Origin: Welwitschia mirabilis
Taxonomy: Eukaryota > Gnetophyta > Gnetopsida > Welwitschiales
Direction: 5' to 3'
DNA: 44,007 nt
Assembly: GCA_051453625.1 (NCBI GenBank)
Contig: JBOZIK010000001.1
Coordinates: forward strand, 231,715,586-231,759,592
Under the pieces are notes generated by a model, which saw only the letters and a program-made list of their open reading frames with translations, did not search any database and was not told the DNA's origin. Shown here piece by piece: positions 11,255 to 20,440 of the stretch (its first letter is position 1; each line of letters begins with the position of its first letter). Position numbers and translations under genes: made by a program.

Positions 11255-12260
11255 TCTTCTAAGTAAAATTTTCAACCATGTGAGAACCTTCATAATAAAA
11301 ATACTTAGAGGTCTTAGAACCATTTACTACATTTCCTAGAATAGCATTCTATTTTTTAGGGTAATCCTTAGAAATGTAAGGATCTCTACAATTAAAACAC
11401 TTAAATCTCTTGAACTTATTAAGTACATTTCCTAAAGGAGCACTTTGTTTTACATAAGAGAATGCTTGCTACTTTTCTAAGATTATAATCCATAAAATCT
11501 AGCTACTCTAATGTTATCATTACCCATTACAAAACTTAGATTTTTAATGAATAGATCCTTATATGGCTATATTTCTTCACCCTCTTTTGGTTTTCTTCTT
11601 CTTGCATAGAGGTTCTTATCTTTGTTTCATGCTTCTTTACTAATCCTAGTCTTTTCTAAAGCCTCATTCATAGTTTGATATGAAAGAGCTTAATCTAATT
11701 TTAGATTATAAGATGTAATCTAGGCACTAGTCATTTTACTATTTTAACTCCACTTATAACTATCTCTAAAACATATCTTACTAGTTTCATGAACTTATTT
11801 TTGTACTAATAAGAATTCCTATCTGAGGCTATGAAATTATTTACTTTTACATTGATATAGTATTTGGATATGTATATATCATAAAATCAAGTTTTACAAT
11901 CTTATCAATCTAGCTATTCAAGGTTTTTAATCCATGCTTTCTTTACTTTCCATCATAATGCTACACCCCATTTCAGTTGATGCATGAGTAAAACAAGATT
12001 TTTTTCTCTTAAGTAAAGATAAATAACTCTATCTCCTTTGTTATTAACACTAGTCATCCCTTTGTCTTTACTACATTTGATGATCCTACAAACACTAAGG
12101 GATTTATCCATTAAAACTACATCATTAGTTTCTTAGATGAATTAACATCATTTTTGCCATCATTTTTCTTGTAGCTCATTCATGTTGCTATGGCTAAAGA
12201 TTTAACATCTAAAGGAGAATTACTTAGTACCTGGGGTCATTTATCAATCTTGCAAGATTA
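11255..12260 (-). pseudogene. gag: Gypsy gag pseudogene with two degenerate zinc knuckles (minus strand)
   Basis: Read on the minus strand, several frames give a Ty3/gypsy retrotransposon gag. A capsid part with a YKNKFMKLVRYV block (about 11780) corresponds to the usual 'EYExKFxxLSRYA' helix. It is followed by a YQTMNEALEKTR block near 11660. Next is a first knuckle, CFNCRDPYISKDYPKK (about 11355-11400), with the first two Cys kept but His and the last Cys lost. A second knuckle-like block, KYFYYEGSHMVENFT (about 11262-11308), has its Cys residues mutated to Tyr, while Gly-Ser-His stays. Stops and frameshifts are frequent. Its order relative to PPT and PBS is right for a minus-strand element. 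The lineage within Ty3/gypsy is not certain; two knuckles suggest a chromovirus-like gag. Confidence 0.65.
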
Positions 12261-12838
12261 ATTTCTACTAAAAAGAAAAATAAATACCTGTAGGTCAATC
12301 CCCATAATAAATAAATATTATAATATATTAAAAAATGCTATATAAACTTGTTAAACCAATGCTTCAAGTAAAGCTACAATCATAAGCCTTAAATTAGGAT
12401 CAAAATTTCAAGTTTAAGAAATAGATAAATATAATATATTAAGGATACAACATTTATAAGTCCATCACAAATAAATGATTATAATTTTTTTAATTTGAAT
12501 AGAAGGTTCATCCCATGAGATGACTAGATCGCAAGTTAAAATAATGAAATAATTAGTCTAATTACTTCTTTCAATCATAGGATACATAATAAATATTTTA
12601 TTTTTATATACCCTCTTTGGAAAAATATATCATCCTATGTGATGCTCTAGTTTATCACCTATTTAACATGAAATTGTATGAAGTGAAAATTATAAATCAT
12701 CACGATTCTCTGTAAAACCTAGAAAAAGATCCAAAATATGAGATAAACTAAGATGAGATAAGAAGAATAACTCTAAACTCTGAAGTTTATAATTTTCATG
12801 GAAATTAACTAATAAGAATCATTCTTATTTTTTTTTAG

Positions 12839-13326
12839 TACCTCACTTGGTGATTTGTGGATTCCACACACCCCCACCCTTCAAAACAAAACAAATACCT
12901 TAACATGTGATTTATTGGTTATCATTCCAACTACCTCAATCAATGATTTATTATTTTATTATTTTACTAACTTACTTAGTGATTTGTGAATGATTATTCC
13001 ACTACCTTAATTGGTGTTCTATGATCTTTTTTTTTTTACTACAATACTTAGTAGTTTATGGATTATTATTCCACTACCTTAATTGGATATCTAGGATTTA
13101 ATTTTTCTACTACCTCAATTGGTAATGTGTGGATTATCTTTTCCATTGGCTCACTTAGCTATCAATGGTGTTATGTTTCCACTATCTTACTTTAGCAATT
13201 TATGGATTATTATTCCATTACATTAGTTGGTGATCTATTATTTCATTTTTAGAGTACCTCACTTGGATATCTATGGATTATCATTTGTGTTGACTTAGTT
13301 CACAATCTATGGAACTCTCATTTTAA
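12839..13326. repeat. 36-bp minisatellite, about 13 units
   Basis: Thirteen diverged units start at 12839, 12896, 12932, 12968, 13003, 13040, 13075, 13111, 13147, 13183, 13219, 13255 and 13291. The last six spacings are exactly 36. Typical words are TACCTCACTTGGTGAT, then TATGGATTATTATTCCAC. The first unit carries a 21-base insert containing CCCCCACCC. The array lies in the leader between the PBS and gag of the minus-strand gypsy element. Confidence 0.85.
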
Positions 13327-13442
13327 TAAGAAGATTTCAAGTTTTAAAGATGTCACAGGATGAAAAAGATTGAACTTCATGGCATCTTTTGATTATCTAC
13401 TACTTAATCTTGCTAAAAAATACATATCTATTAAAAACCTAA

Positions 13443-13455
13443 GGCTTTGATATCA
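13443..13455 (-). other. Gypsy primer-binding site (tRNA-Met type, minus strand)
   Basis: On the minus strand this reads TGATATCAAAGCC. Eleven of 13 bases match the common plant site TGGTATCAGAGCC, and both changes are G to A. Three bases separate it from LTR B, which starts TGTCATGG at 13459. Confidence 0.8.
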
Positions 13456-13458
13456 AAT

Positions 13459-13850
13459 TGTCATGGTTACCTTCTTTAAGACACATCTAAATCATAATTA
13501 GTCCACCTAAGAATTAAGAAAATACAACTACAAAAGAACTAGGCTGATCTTCAAGTAACCTGATAAAAATAAGCTTCACTAGACATAGTTTTATTTGAAT
13601 AAGATGAAGGTTAAATGACTTAAGATAAAAAAGGTAGGGATTTAAATTCACAATTCATACTAAATGATTCATAAAATTAGCTGCTTCACTCGTAAAACTA
13701 AAATGTTAAGCTTATAATTTAAATAAACTCTTAAACACTTAAATAATAAAATTGTGATAATTCTATATGACAAAGAAACAACGAATCAGATGGGTAATCA
13801 TAGTCATTGAGCTTATAATATGGATTATCATGATAATTATCTAATTAAAA
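13459..13850 (-). repeat. Gypsy LTR B, left part (5' LTR)
   Basis: Starts with TG next to the minus-strand PBS. It matches positions 1-245 of LTR A and 26056-26213 of LTR C. It is interrupted after AATTAAAA by the CACTA transposon and resumes at 23304. Confidence 0.82.
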
Positions 13851-13870
13851 CACTATAAGAAAAAGAGGCT
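13851..13870 (+). repeat. CACTA left terminal inverted repeat
   Basis: CACTATAAGAAAAAGAGGCT, matching the inverted right end at CACTA, AGAAA and AGGCT. It is preceded by AAA, the target duplication. Confidence 0.88.
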
Positions 13871-13884
13871 TTTAAGGAATTTAT

Positions 13885-14120
13885 TTAAATAAACACCTTA
13901 ATTATAGGGTTTTTTAGGCCTTCATTTTAATAAATGCCTTGAATAAGAATGGTAATAATACTTTTAAGGCATTTATTTAAATAAATGCCTTAAAAACCCT
14001 TATCAATTGTTTTTAAGGCATTTAAAAAAACACATCATAAAATAAGATTTTTTTAAGGTTTTTAACCTAGTAAATGTTATAAAAATCCATTATGCTTCTA
14101 TTAAGGCATTAACATAATGT
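13885..14120. repeat. CACTA left subterminal repeats with a 34-bp perfect palindrome
   Basis: Several copies of AAGGCATTT and its complement, in both directions, alternate with AT-rich spacers. Positions 13962-13995 form a perfect 34-bp palindrome whose arms read TTTTAAGGCATTTATTT. In CACTA elements such subterminal motifs bind the TNPA-type accessory protein; that role is inferred from the superfamily. Confidence 0.8.
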
Positions 14121-14249
14121 ACGCTATAAGAAATACATTTCTAAAAACCCACCTTACCAAAAGTAAAATAATCACATATTTCTTCTTATTCTTACTGCCT
14201 TCTTGTTCTTTTACATTTTCTATTAAAATGCAAAATGTTTAGGGTTATG

Positions 14250-14349
14250 NNNNNNNNNNNNNNNNNNNNNNNNNNNNNNNNNNNNNNNNNNNNNNNNNNN
14301 NNNNNNNNNNNNNNNNNNNNNNNNNNNNNNNNNNNNNNNNNNNNNNNNN
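14250..14349. other. Assembly gap (100 N)
   Basis: Placeholder gap of fixed size. The CACTA leader word TTAAAATG(C/T)AAAAT(A/G)TTTA occurs both just before it (about 14225-14245) and again at about 14952-14972. Confidence 0.95.
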
Positions 14350-14945
14350 TAAGCTAAAATAACATTATTAAGTTTAGAGGATCAAGTTTTTTTATTAACA
14401 GAGACTAATTTTTAGAGCATCTTTTTAATTTTTCTATTTTCATTTTTAACTTAGCCATTAGTTTATAGATGAAAAGCACATGTAATTCTATGTTTAATGC
14501 CAATGGATAAAAGAAGTTTCTAACAAAGGTGATTAATAAAATAAGTTCCTTGATCACTAATGATGATTCTAGAAAAATCAAAACATTAAAAGATATGAGT
14601 TCAAACAAAATCAAAAATAGTTTGAGCATCATTCTTGATAGTAAACAACTTCAATCCACTTAGTAACATAATCAACAATTACCAGGATATAATTTTTGAT
14701 ATGAAAAGATGGTTTGATAGAGCCTATAAATTCAATCTACCAAACAGTCAAAAGGTTTACATGCAATTATAAATTTAAGAGGCATATCTTAAAAATGAAT
14801 TAGGCCACTATAACATTAACAAGCATCACATCTTCTAGCAAAGTAAAATGAGTCTTTGAAAAGAGTAAGTCAATAAAAACTAGAATGAATAATTTCCATT
14901 GTAGTATTTTAGCTACTAAAGTTTTTCCCATATGTCTTTTAGCTT
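14350..14945 (-). pseudogene. Ty3/gypsy integrase fragment inside the CACTA element
   Basis: About 200 codons read on the minus strand. From high to low coordinate: an H2C2 zinc-binding part with SSFY*LTLFKDSFYFARRCDAC (about 14800-14895), with the second Cys pair in place. Next, EFIGSIKPSFHIK and YILVIVDYVTKWIEV (about 14645-14735) mark the start of the catalytic core, with the first catalytic Asp in VDYVTKW. Then come SRIIISDQGTYFINH with the second Asp (about 14540-14585) and a TNG block followed by ENRKIKK (about 14425-14465). It runs into the N-gap. Stops replace Gln, Arg and Trp codons, a frameshift lies near 14900, and the left end is unknown. Whether it was inserted into the CACTA element or captured by it cannot be told. 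Confidence 0.8.
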
Positions 14946-14950
14946 TTTTT

Positions 14951-15298
14951 ATTAAAATGTAAAATATTTATAGTTCTATCCTCTCATGCTATTTCCATAT
15001 TCTAGTTTAATGTAAATGCAAATGCAAATATAAATCAAATGCTGCTTTCTTTTTTTTCCAGATTTCTATGAAGACATTATGATATCCTAGCTTGACTTTC
15101 CTCTACCTGCTTTTGATTATAACCTATAGAAACTTAGAAAACAAAGAAGTAAAAGAAGGGAAAAAATGGCATTAAGCATTGGCCAAGAATTTGAAATTAC
15201 AATGAAAATGATTCTCGATACTGACATCCACAAAATGCTCAAATACAAAGATAGTGATGCCAGACAATAGGGTGTAACTTTCTTTTCCTTATTTTGTT
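14951..15298 (+). other. CACTA leader region with splice-like acceptor and a 34-codon open frame
   Basis: Bases 14951-15075 match 38589-38716 in the second CACTA copy, including the repeated word GTAAATGCAAATGCAAAT and a pyrimidine tract ending CCAG (about 15060). So this is element sequence. An ATG at 15167 opens 34 codons, MALSIGQEFEITMKMILDTD then IHKMLKYKDSDARQ, closed by TAG. That is a better preserved frame than its surroundings. I do not recognise the protein. It could be the first coding exon of an element gene or a captured host exon. Confidence 0.45.
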
Positions 15299-18150
15299 AA
15301 TAAATAAATTAATAACCACATAAAGAGTTTTGAAATTTCATTCCCTATAAAGAGCTTATATTATAATCCTAAAACTTGATATGAGTCCTTCTAGTATTAT
15401 ACAATGCTAATAGCATACTAGATTTTCTATTCATTTTTCATTAATTCGATTTGAAAAGAATTTTAGCTTCTATTTGTATTTCACATCTTCTTCAGAGATC
15501 TGCAACTTCACTTGTTTTAAGACCACTCTACTATGAGTTATTGTATGTTCATGTTCCCTTAGTGAGGTGTTATAAAAAATTCATAATAGTACTTTGTTGA
15601 GATATTTTTTATCCTTAGTTTTTTACTTCTCCACATCATGATAGAGAAGACTAAAGTATATAGAGTCTTGATCTATAAATGTTGTAAAGGAGTGAAATAA
15701 CTAATAAATTATTAGTTTTCAAGAGTATAATTACCTAGGTTTTGCTCAAATTGTAAAGGGATAAAGAGAAATAACTATAAGTATCCTTGTATGATATTTT
15801 GCTACATTTTGAGGTTTGGAAAACATAGTATTTCCTATGTTATTTGTAGCAATTTATGATTTTGATCATAAATAATCTTGAAAATTTTTATATTAATTAT
15901 TTAATCTTAGTTAAATTGATATATATTTTTCATTAACTTCTAGCTATAGGGCTTCTTCTCTTCCTATGATTTGTGTTCTTTGACTTTTCTATGTCTTGAA
16001 ATATTTGCCCTTCCTTCTACTATGATGCTTTCTTATTTTGCGTGTTTATGTAAATGTCACATATTGTCACTGCCACTTTTTTAAGCACTTTTGCTATTCC
16101 TTTTCTACTAATCCTAACTCTTCTCTTTAGCCTTTTTTCTTTTAAAGTTGTCATCCATTTCTATTCACAGATGAAATACTAAATTTGAAGATTGCATCAT
16201 GATTCTCACTAAGCTAATAGGAGTAAAATATAGTTAGAATGAAACTTTGGCCACTTGCTAAAATACTATGAAATCTATGAGAATTGGAGCCTCTTGCATC
16301 TATAGTATTTATTGATATTTCTCAAAGTTAAGAGACATAACATAAAATAAAGGTCTTTAATACTTTACTTTTTCTTACTTGCTAACATTCTAATATTTGT
16401 TGTCTTTGTGGGCCTCTATCCTAAGAGGCGTACTCTATAATAAACTATAATTGAATGAAAAAAATGAGATAATAGAACAAGAGATCTGAGTGAAAAGAAA
16501 GAGGCCCCTGAATGGAACATCTCAAAGAGAGGGCCTCAGTTCCTTAAAACACTTCTTTATTATTTCTTAAAATATATTAAACAAATCATGATTAACTATT
16601 ATATTTACAACTAAAAATAGAGAAAATGAATAGAAATAAAATGGGGCATAAGGGATGAAAACCTTGAGAACATACAAGAAATTTCTTTATAACTTGTAAT
16701 TGATACTCAAAGTTTCTTGAGATTAGAAAGTCTCCTTGTATTTTTTTAGAGAGCTTAAAATTGCTATTTTGCACTTGCGATTTCAATAATATTAAGTGCC
16801 AAGAGAAGCAAATGGAGGGAGATCTCGCTAATTTTTACTATTCTTTAAGAATTCTAAAATGATCTACTAAATGTTTCTAGTGAGCTATTGAGATGTTTAG
16901 AAAAATATCTCATTTAGTAGGTTGTGTAAAAGCAATTTGATTGGTCCAAACTTGAAACTTTTATAATGGCTTCATAATTTTAATTTCATTAATCTAATAT
17001 TGTGTTTAAAGTTTGAAGCTACATTAAAATAATAAGAAACATTAAGAATAATATTATGTAATGCTAATATTATTATTAAAAATGAATAGATAGCAATATT
17101 AGCATTAGTTTTTAAAGAGAAACATCAATGAATGATAGGTGTTATGCTCATGAGTAGGTGGATTATTAAATTCTATATTTATAATATGTCTTTAGTATTT
17201 TTTTGGTAGAATGCTAACCATAAATACATACCAAAGCATTTGATTTATTGGAGCTAGGATGCTATTCTAAAGATAAGTATAAATTTTAACTATTTGTTTT
17301 TGAAAATCTGCCAATTTTGTAAATGTGATCTAAAATATCTAACAAGAGGAATATAAAACACATTTAGATCATAGGTTCTAACTATTTTTGGTCATATGAA
17401 AGATACCAATATGACAAAGGGATCTATATGTTTTATTAATGTTAATCAAAACAATTTAGAATTCTGTTCATAATAGTAGTCCTCGATGCTAATTAATCAA
17501 AATAATTCATTATAGATTTTAGCAATGTTAAGGTCTAAAGGAGAAGATTTAAACAACCAAATAAAGGTATTATGTTGTTTTCCTATTCCACTAGTTCCAA
17601 CATAGTTCATATGATGCTAAGCTTTGACTTAATTTAAGGAATGCATTGATTTTAGTAGTGTTGTAAAGACATAATCATGAGAGACTAATAAACTTGATAA
17701 AAGCTAAAAATATAGCATAGATGAAAATTAAGAGAAGGAAATCTAAGCATAACAATAACATAACGAATATTCTTAAATTAGAGGTATGCTAAACATGTGA
17801 AAGAGCTTTAAAAGAACCATAAGAACCCTGTATTTAGATCAACCTTAGACCTCATAGGGTTTAGTTTCTTAGATTGTTGGATTTTTACTAATCTTAGTTA
17901 CTCATGTCCTTCATGTTATTTATATGAATCCTGTAGATGATGATGATAACCACTAGCTTATATTCCAACCCAATGGAGTGGTATGGACATGCTCATATCC
18001 AATACATCCTTTATGTCTTTAAGGCAATCACTAAGGAAATGTAGTATAAAATGAATCCTATTCCTTGATTTTGTAGAAGAGGAAGTTCCTTGACTAAAAA
18101 AATAATATAATAAAATCATCTAGAATGGGGTAGTAAATTTTTTGAAGTTA
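15299..18150. other. CACTA interior, no gene recognised; two hairpins
   Basis: AT-rich sequence with many stops in all frames. Two inverted repeats stand out: 16864-16920 (arms CTACTAAATG / CATTTAGTAG, with further inner pairing) and 17060-17106 (12-base arms AATGCTAATATT / AATATTAGCATT). A short GC-richer inverted pair, GAGGCCC / GGGCCTC, lies near 16503-16537. No transposase motif was found. Confidence 0.5.
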
Positions 18151-18525
18151 TGAAACGGTCTTTAAAAATCTAGCATAAAAGGTAGCCATTTTGTACTTAG
18201 TTGCTCTCTGAGAATCTTGAACAAGAATGGTTCCCATAATAAGATCACCAAATTCATTTTATCTAATTCTAATTATATCAATTAATGACTTAAGAACCAT
18301 AGCAAGCAACTCATCTGCTGGTATATCCTTGAATCCTTCATAGAAGGACTTGCAAATAGGAGTTCGATAGATAGTAACAATTATAACATTATCTATGAAA
18401 TCATGATTTCTAGCATAAGCAGCACTATCTCTTATAGAGCATATTAAAGTGATAAGATTGGTGGACCCCCTAAGGAAAGGAAAAGGCCTTAAATGGTTGA
18501 GTAGGATTTACTATCTAGTGTGCAT
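18151..18525 (-). pseudogene. Captured fragment of peroxisomal 3-ketoacyl-CoA thiolase (N-terminal 125 codons)
   Basis: 3-ketoacyl-CoA thiolase performs the last, thiolytic step of peroxisomal fatty-acid beta-oxidation. On the minus strand one frame runs 125 codons from ATG (18525-18523) without frameshift. Residues 4-12 read R-stop-stop-ILLNHL, which fits the PTS2 signal R-Q-x5-H-L with CAG changed to TAG; LRP follows as in plant thiolases. Then come DSAAYARN (33-40), IIVTIYRTPICKS (48-60), GFKDIPADELLAMVLKSL (64-81), EFGDLIMGTILVQDSQRAT (91-109) and MATFYARFLKTV (113-124). All match the plant KAT/PED1 N-terminus. Homology stops just before the block with the catalytic Cys. There are only three stops (codons 5, 6, 89), far fewer than in the nearby retroelement remains. 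It cannot code for an active enzyme. It lies inside the CACTA element, so it was captured. Confidence 0.88.
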
Positions 18526-18562
18526 CTATAAGTTAAGAATGTGTTTTATATTCTGCTTGCAG

Positions 18563-18611
18563 GGGGTTTCACCCTAGACATTGGAGTTACTTTATTGTGG
18601 ATTTATGATTG
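18563..18611 (+). other. Exon-like segment with canonical splice borders
   Basis: A 49-base piece preceded by TTCTGCTTGCAG and followed by GTAAGATTT, good plant acceptor and donor sites. One frame reads GFTLDIGVTLLWIYDW without a stop. I do not recognise it. It may be a second captured host exon beside the thiolase fragment, on the opposite strand, or chance. Confidence 0.3.
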
Positions 18612-18619
18612 GTAAGATT

Positions 18620-19317
18620 TAAAAAATTAATACAAATTCTCTATGCTTTCAAAGTCTTCTTTGTATTAAGTAAACATGTTTAATAGAAAACTAATCTCTT
18701 GAATTATGTTTAGTGATGAAGTGAGGAGTAATGTCGACTACATTTGTGTTGGAATAGGTGATAGGTTATGAGATAACTTCTGTATCTACTATTCTTCAAC
18801 ATGTGGGTTCTTCATTACCTCCTCTAGATAATGTGTCTGCACTTTCATAAGTTTTCTTATGAATGATACATATAACAGTTAACTTAAAGTTTTGTCATTT
18901 ATGCATTTGCAATTTAATATTGTAAAATCTATTTGATTGTAGTCAATTAAATAATGGTTGCCCTAGAGTATTTACATTATTAATGTCTTGGACTTTAAGA
19001 AAGGTATTATAGTTCTATTTATACATCAAGCACAATCAACTATTTTATATATGTGTAATACTTGATCATAAAAAATATGCAGATTGTCATCAAAGTATTA
19101 GGATCAAAAGGGATAATGGAGGTAGAATGCATTTTAGTGAATGACCAATTCAGCTATACTTTATATATCATAAACCTTACAGAAGTAGGATTGCCTTTGG
19201 GTTAATTTAATCTTCTTAATTTGAAAATTCTAGGATGTAAATAGTATTACTAATTTATTATTTTAATTAGTTTTATTATTATTTTTTATTAATAGATGTT
19301 TTCCTAGTATTTTTTTT
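18620..19317. other. CACTA interior, nothing recognised
   Basis: AT-rich sequence without a supportable coding trace. The minus-strand RNase H expected after the neighbouring reverse transcriptase was looked for and not seen. Confidence 0.4.
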
Positions 19318-19650
19318 AATTAATAGATGTTTCTTGCTATATTATTTGCATCTATTTTCATAGCTTCCTTTAAGACAGTGATGCCTAAGAACACCAATTT
19401 TTCTTTCATGAATCTAAATTTTTTAAAATTTGCAAAAAGTTATTTTCTTAACCTAATCAACATCATTCTCAAATGTTCCACATGATTTTCTTTACTACAG
19501 TTATATATTAGAATACCCAAGAAAAGGTTATAGTATGCCTTTTATAATTCTCTTGACAATGTTGAGATGCATTTGTTAAACCATATAACATGGCCAACCA
19601 TTCATAGAGGATATCAGGTATTTGGAAGGTAGCCTTCCATCCATTCAGTA
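19318..19650 (-). pseudogene. Ty3/gypsy reverse-transcriptase fragment inside the CACTA element
   Basis: On the minus strand, about 110 codons over two frames. The first is GWKATFQIPDILYEWLAMLY then GLTNAS (about 19560-19640), the RT block usually read as F-x-F-G-L-x-N-A. After a frame change come NHVEHLRMMLIRLRK, LFANFKKFRFMKEKLVFLGI and a short tail (about 19335-19480). The YxDD block that should lie between them is unrecognisable. Upstream palm motifs and downstream RNase H are absent, so only a piece was caught. It has the same orientation as the integrase fragment 4.4 kb to the left, but the spacing and the thiolase between them argue against one simple insertion. Confidence 0.75.
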
Positions 19651-19659
19651 TTATTTATT

Positions 19660-20440
19660 TAAAAATAAAGATGGCTTGTAGAAAAAAGAGGACATTGTTA
19701 GCTGAAATATTAGCACAAAGGCAATGAAGTAGCAGATAATGTGTTGAAAGAAAAGATAGAAATAATCAAAAAATAAGAGGATCTCATCAAAAAAATGGGA
19801 AGAATGAGCATTGCAAAGGAAAAAGAGTGATAATTCTTACAAGTAATTAGCATAGTTAAGGATTAAAAATGAGTGAAAACAAAGAGTACAAAAAAATAAA
19901 GGACCGACTAACAACAAGGTTAAGAAAGAGAATAAGAATGAAGTAAAAGGGGATTGATGATCAAACATAGTCAAAGGCAAAAATAACATTCAAGAAATAA
20001 AGAGAAGCAACTTTAAAGAAAAGAAGGCATCCATGCAGAGAGAAAAAAGGAAAAGTAATCAAATCAATTGATCAACCAACATAAATGTAAATCAGAAATA
20101 GAGGACTAGCAGTAAAAGTAATTTAAATCAAAATAAGATTATAAAGGCATCCAAAGTAATAAACAATCACATGATATGAGCATGAAGAAAACACTCTAGA
20201 AACAAAGAAGAGAGTAATGTTTCAGGTGGTGAAGCTAGGATCATAATTAGCACACAACACTCACACTACTAAGAAAATGTAGAGGGCAAGACAAGTAAGC
20301 GATAAAGCCACACAAGGGAAAGATATAGAAAGCATAAAGAAGGCTAACAAATAGACATACAAAATGAATCCAATATAATCAGGTTAAAATCTCTTCAAGG
20401 TAACTAGCCCAATCGTCCAACTGAAGTATAGATCACATAT
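19660..20440. other. Purine-rich tract
   Basis: About 780 bases with strong A/G bias on the plus strand (runs such as GAAAAAAGAGG and GAGAGAAAAAAGG) and no frame longer than a few dozen codons. Composition differs clearly from its neighbours. No function can be assigned. Confidence 0.45.

Noticed and set aside
12839-13326. CRISPR-like regular array
   Set aside because: Units are contiguous and diverged, without unique spacers. It is a minisatellite in a plant retroelement leader.
14405-14632. 75-codon minus-strand open frame
   Set aside because: Same strand as the gypsy integrase fragment but a different frame. The integrase match is in the neighbouring frame with stops.
17985-18115. Possible next exon of the thiolase fragment (minus strand)
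   Set aside because: A few words resemble the following thiolase block, but no frame holds and the catalytic Cys region is absent. Not strong enough to extend the feature.
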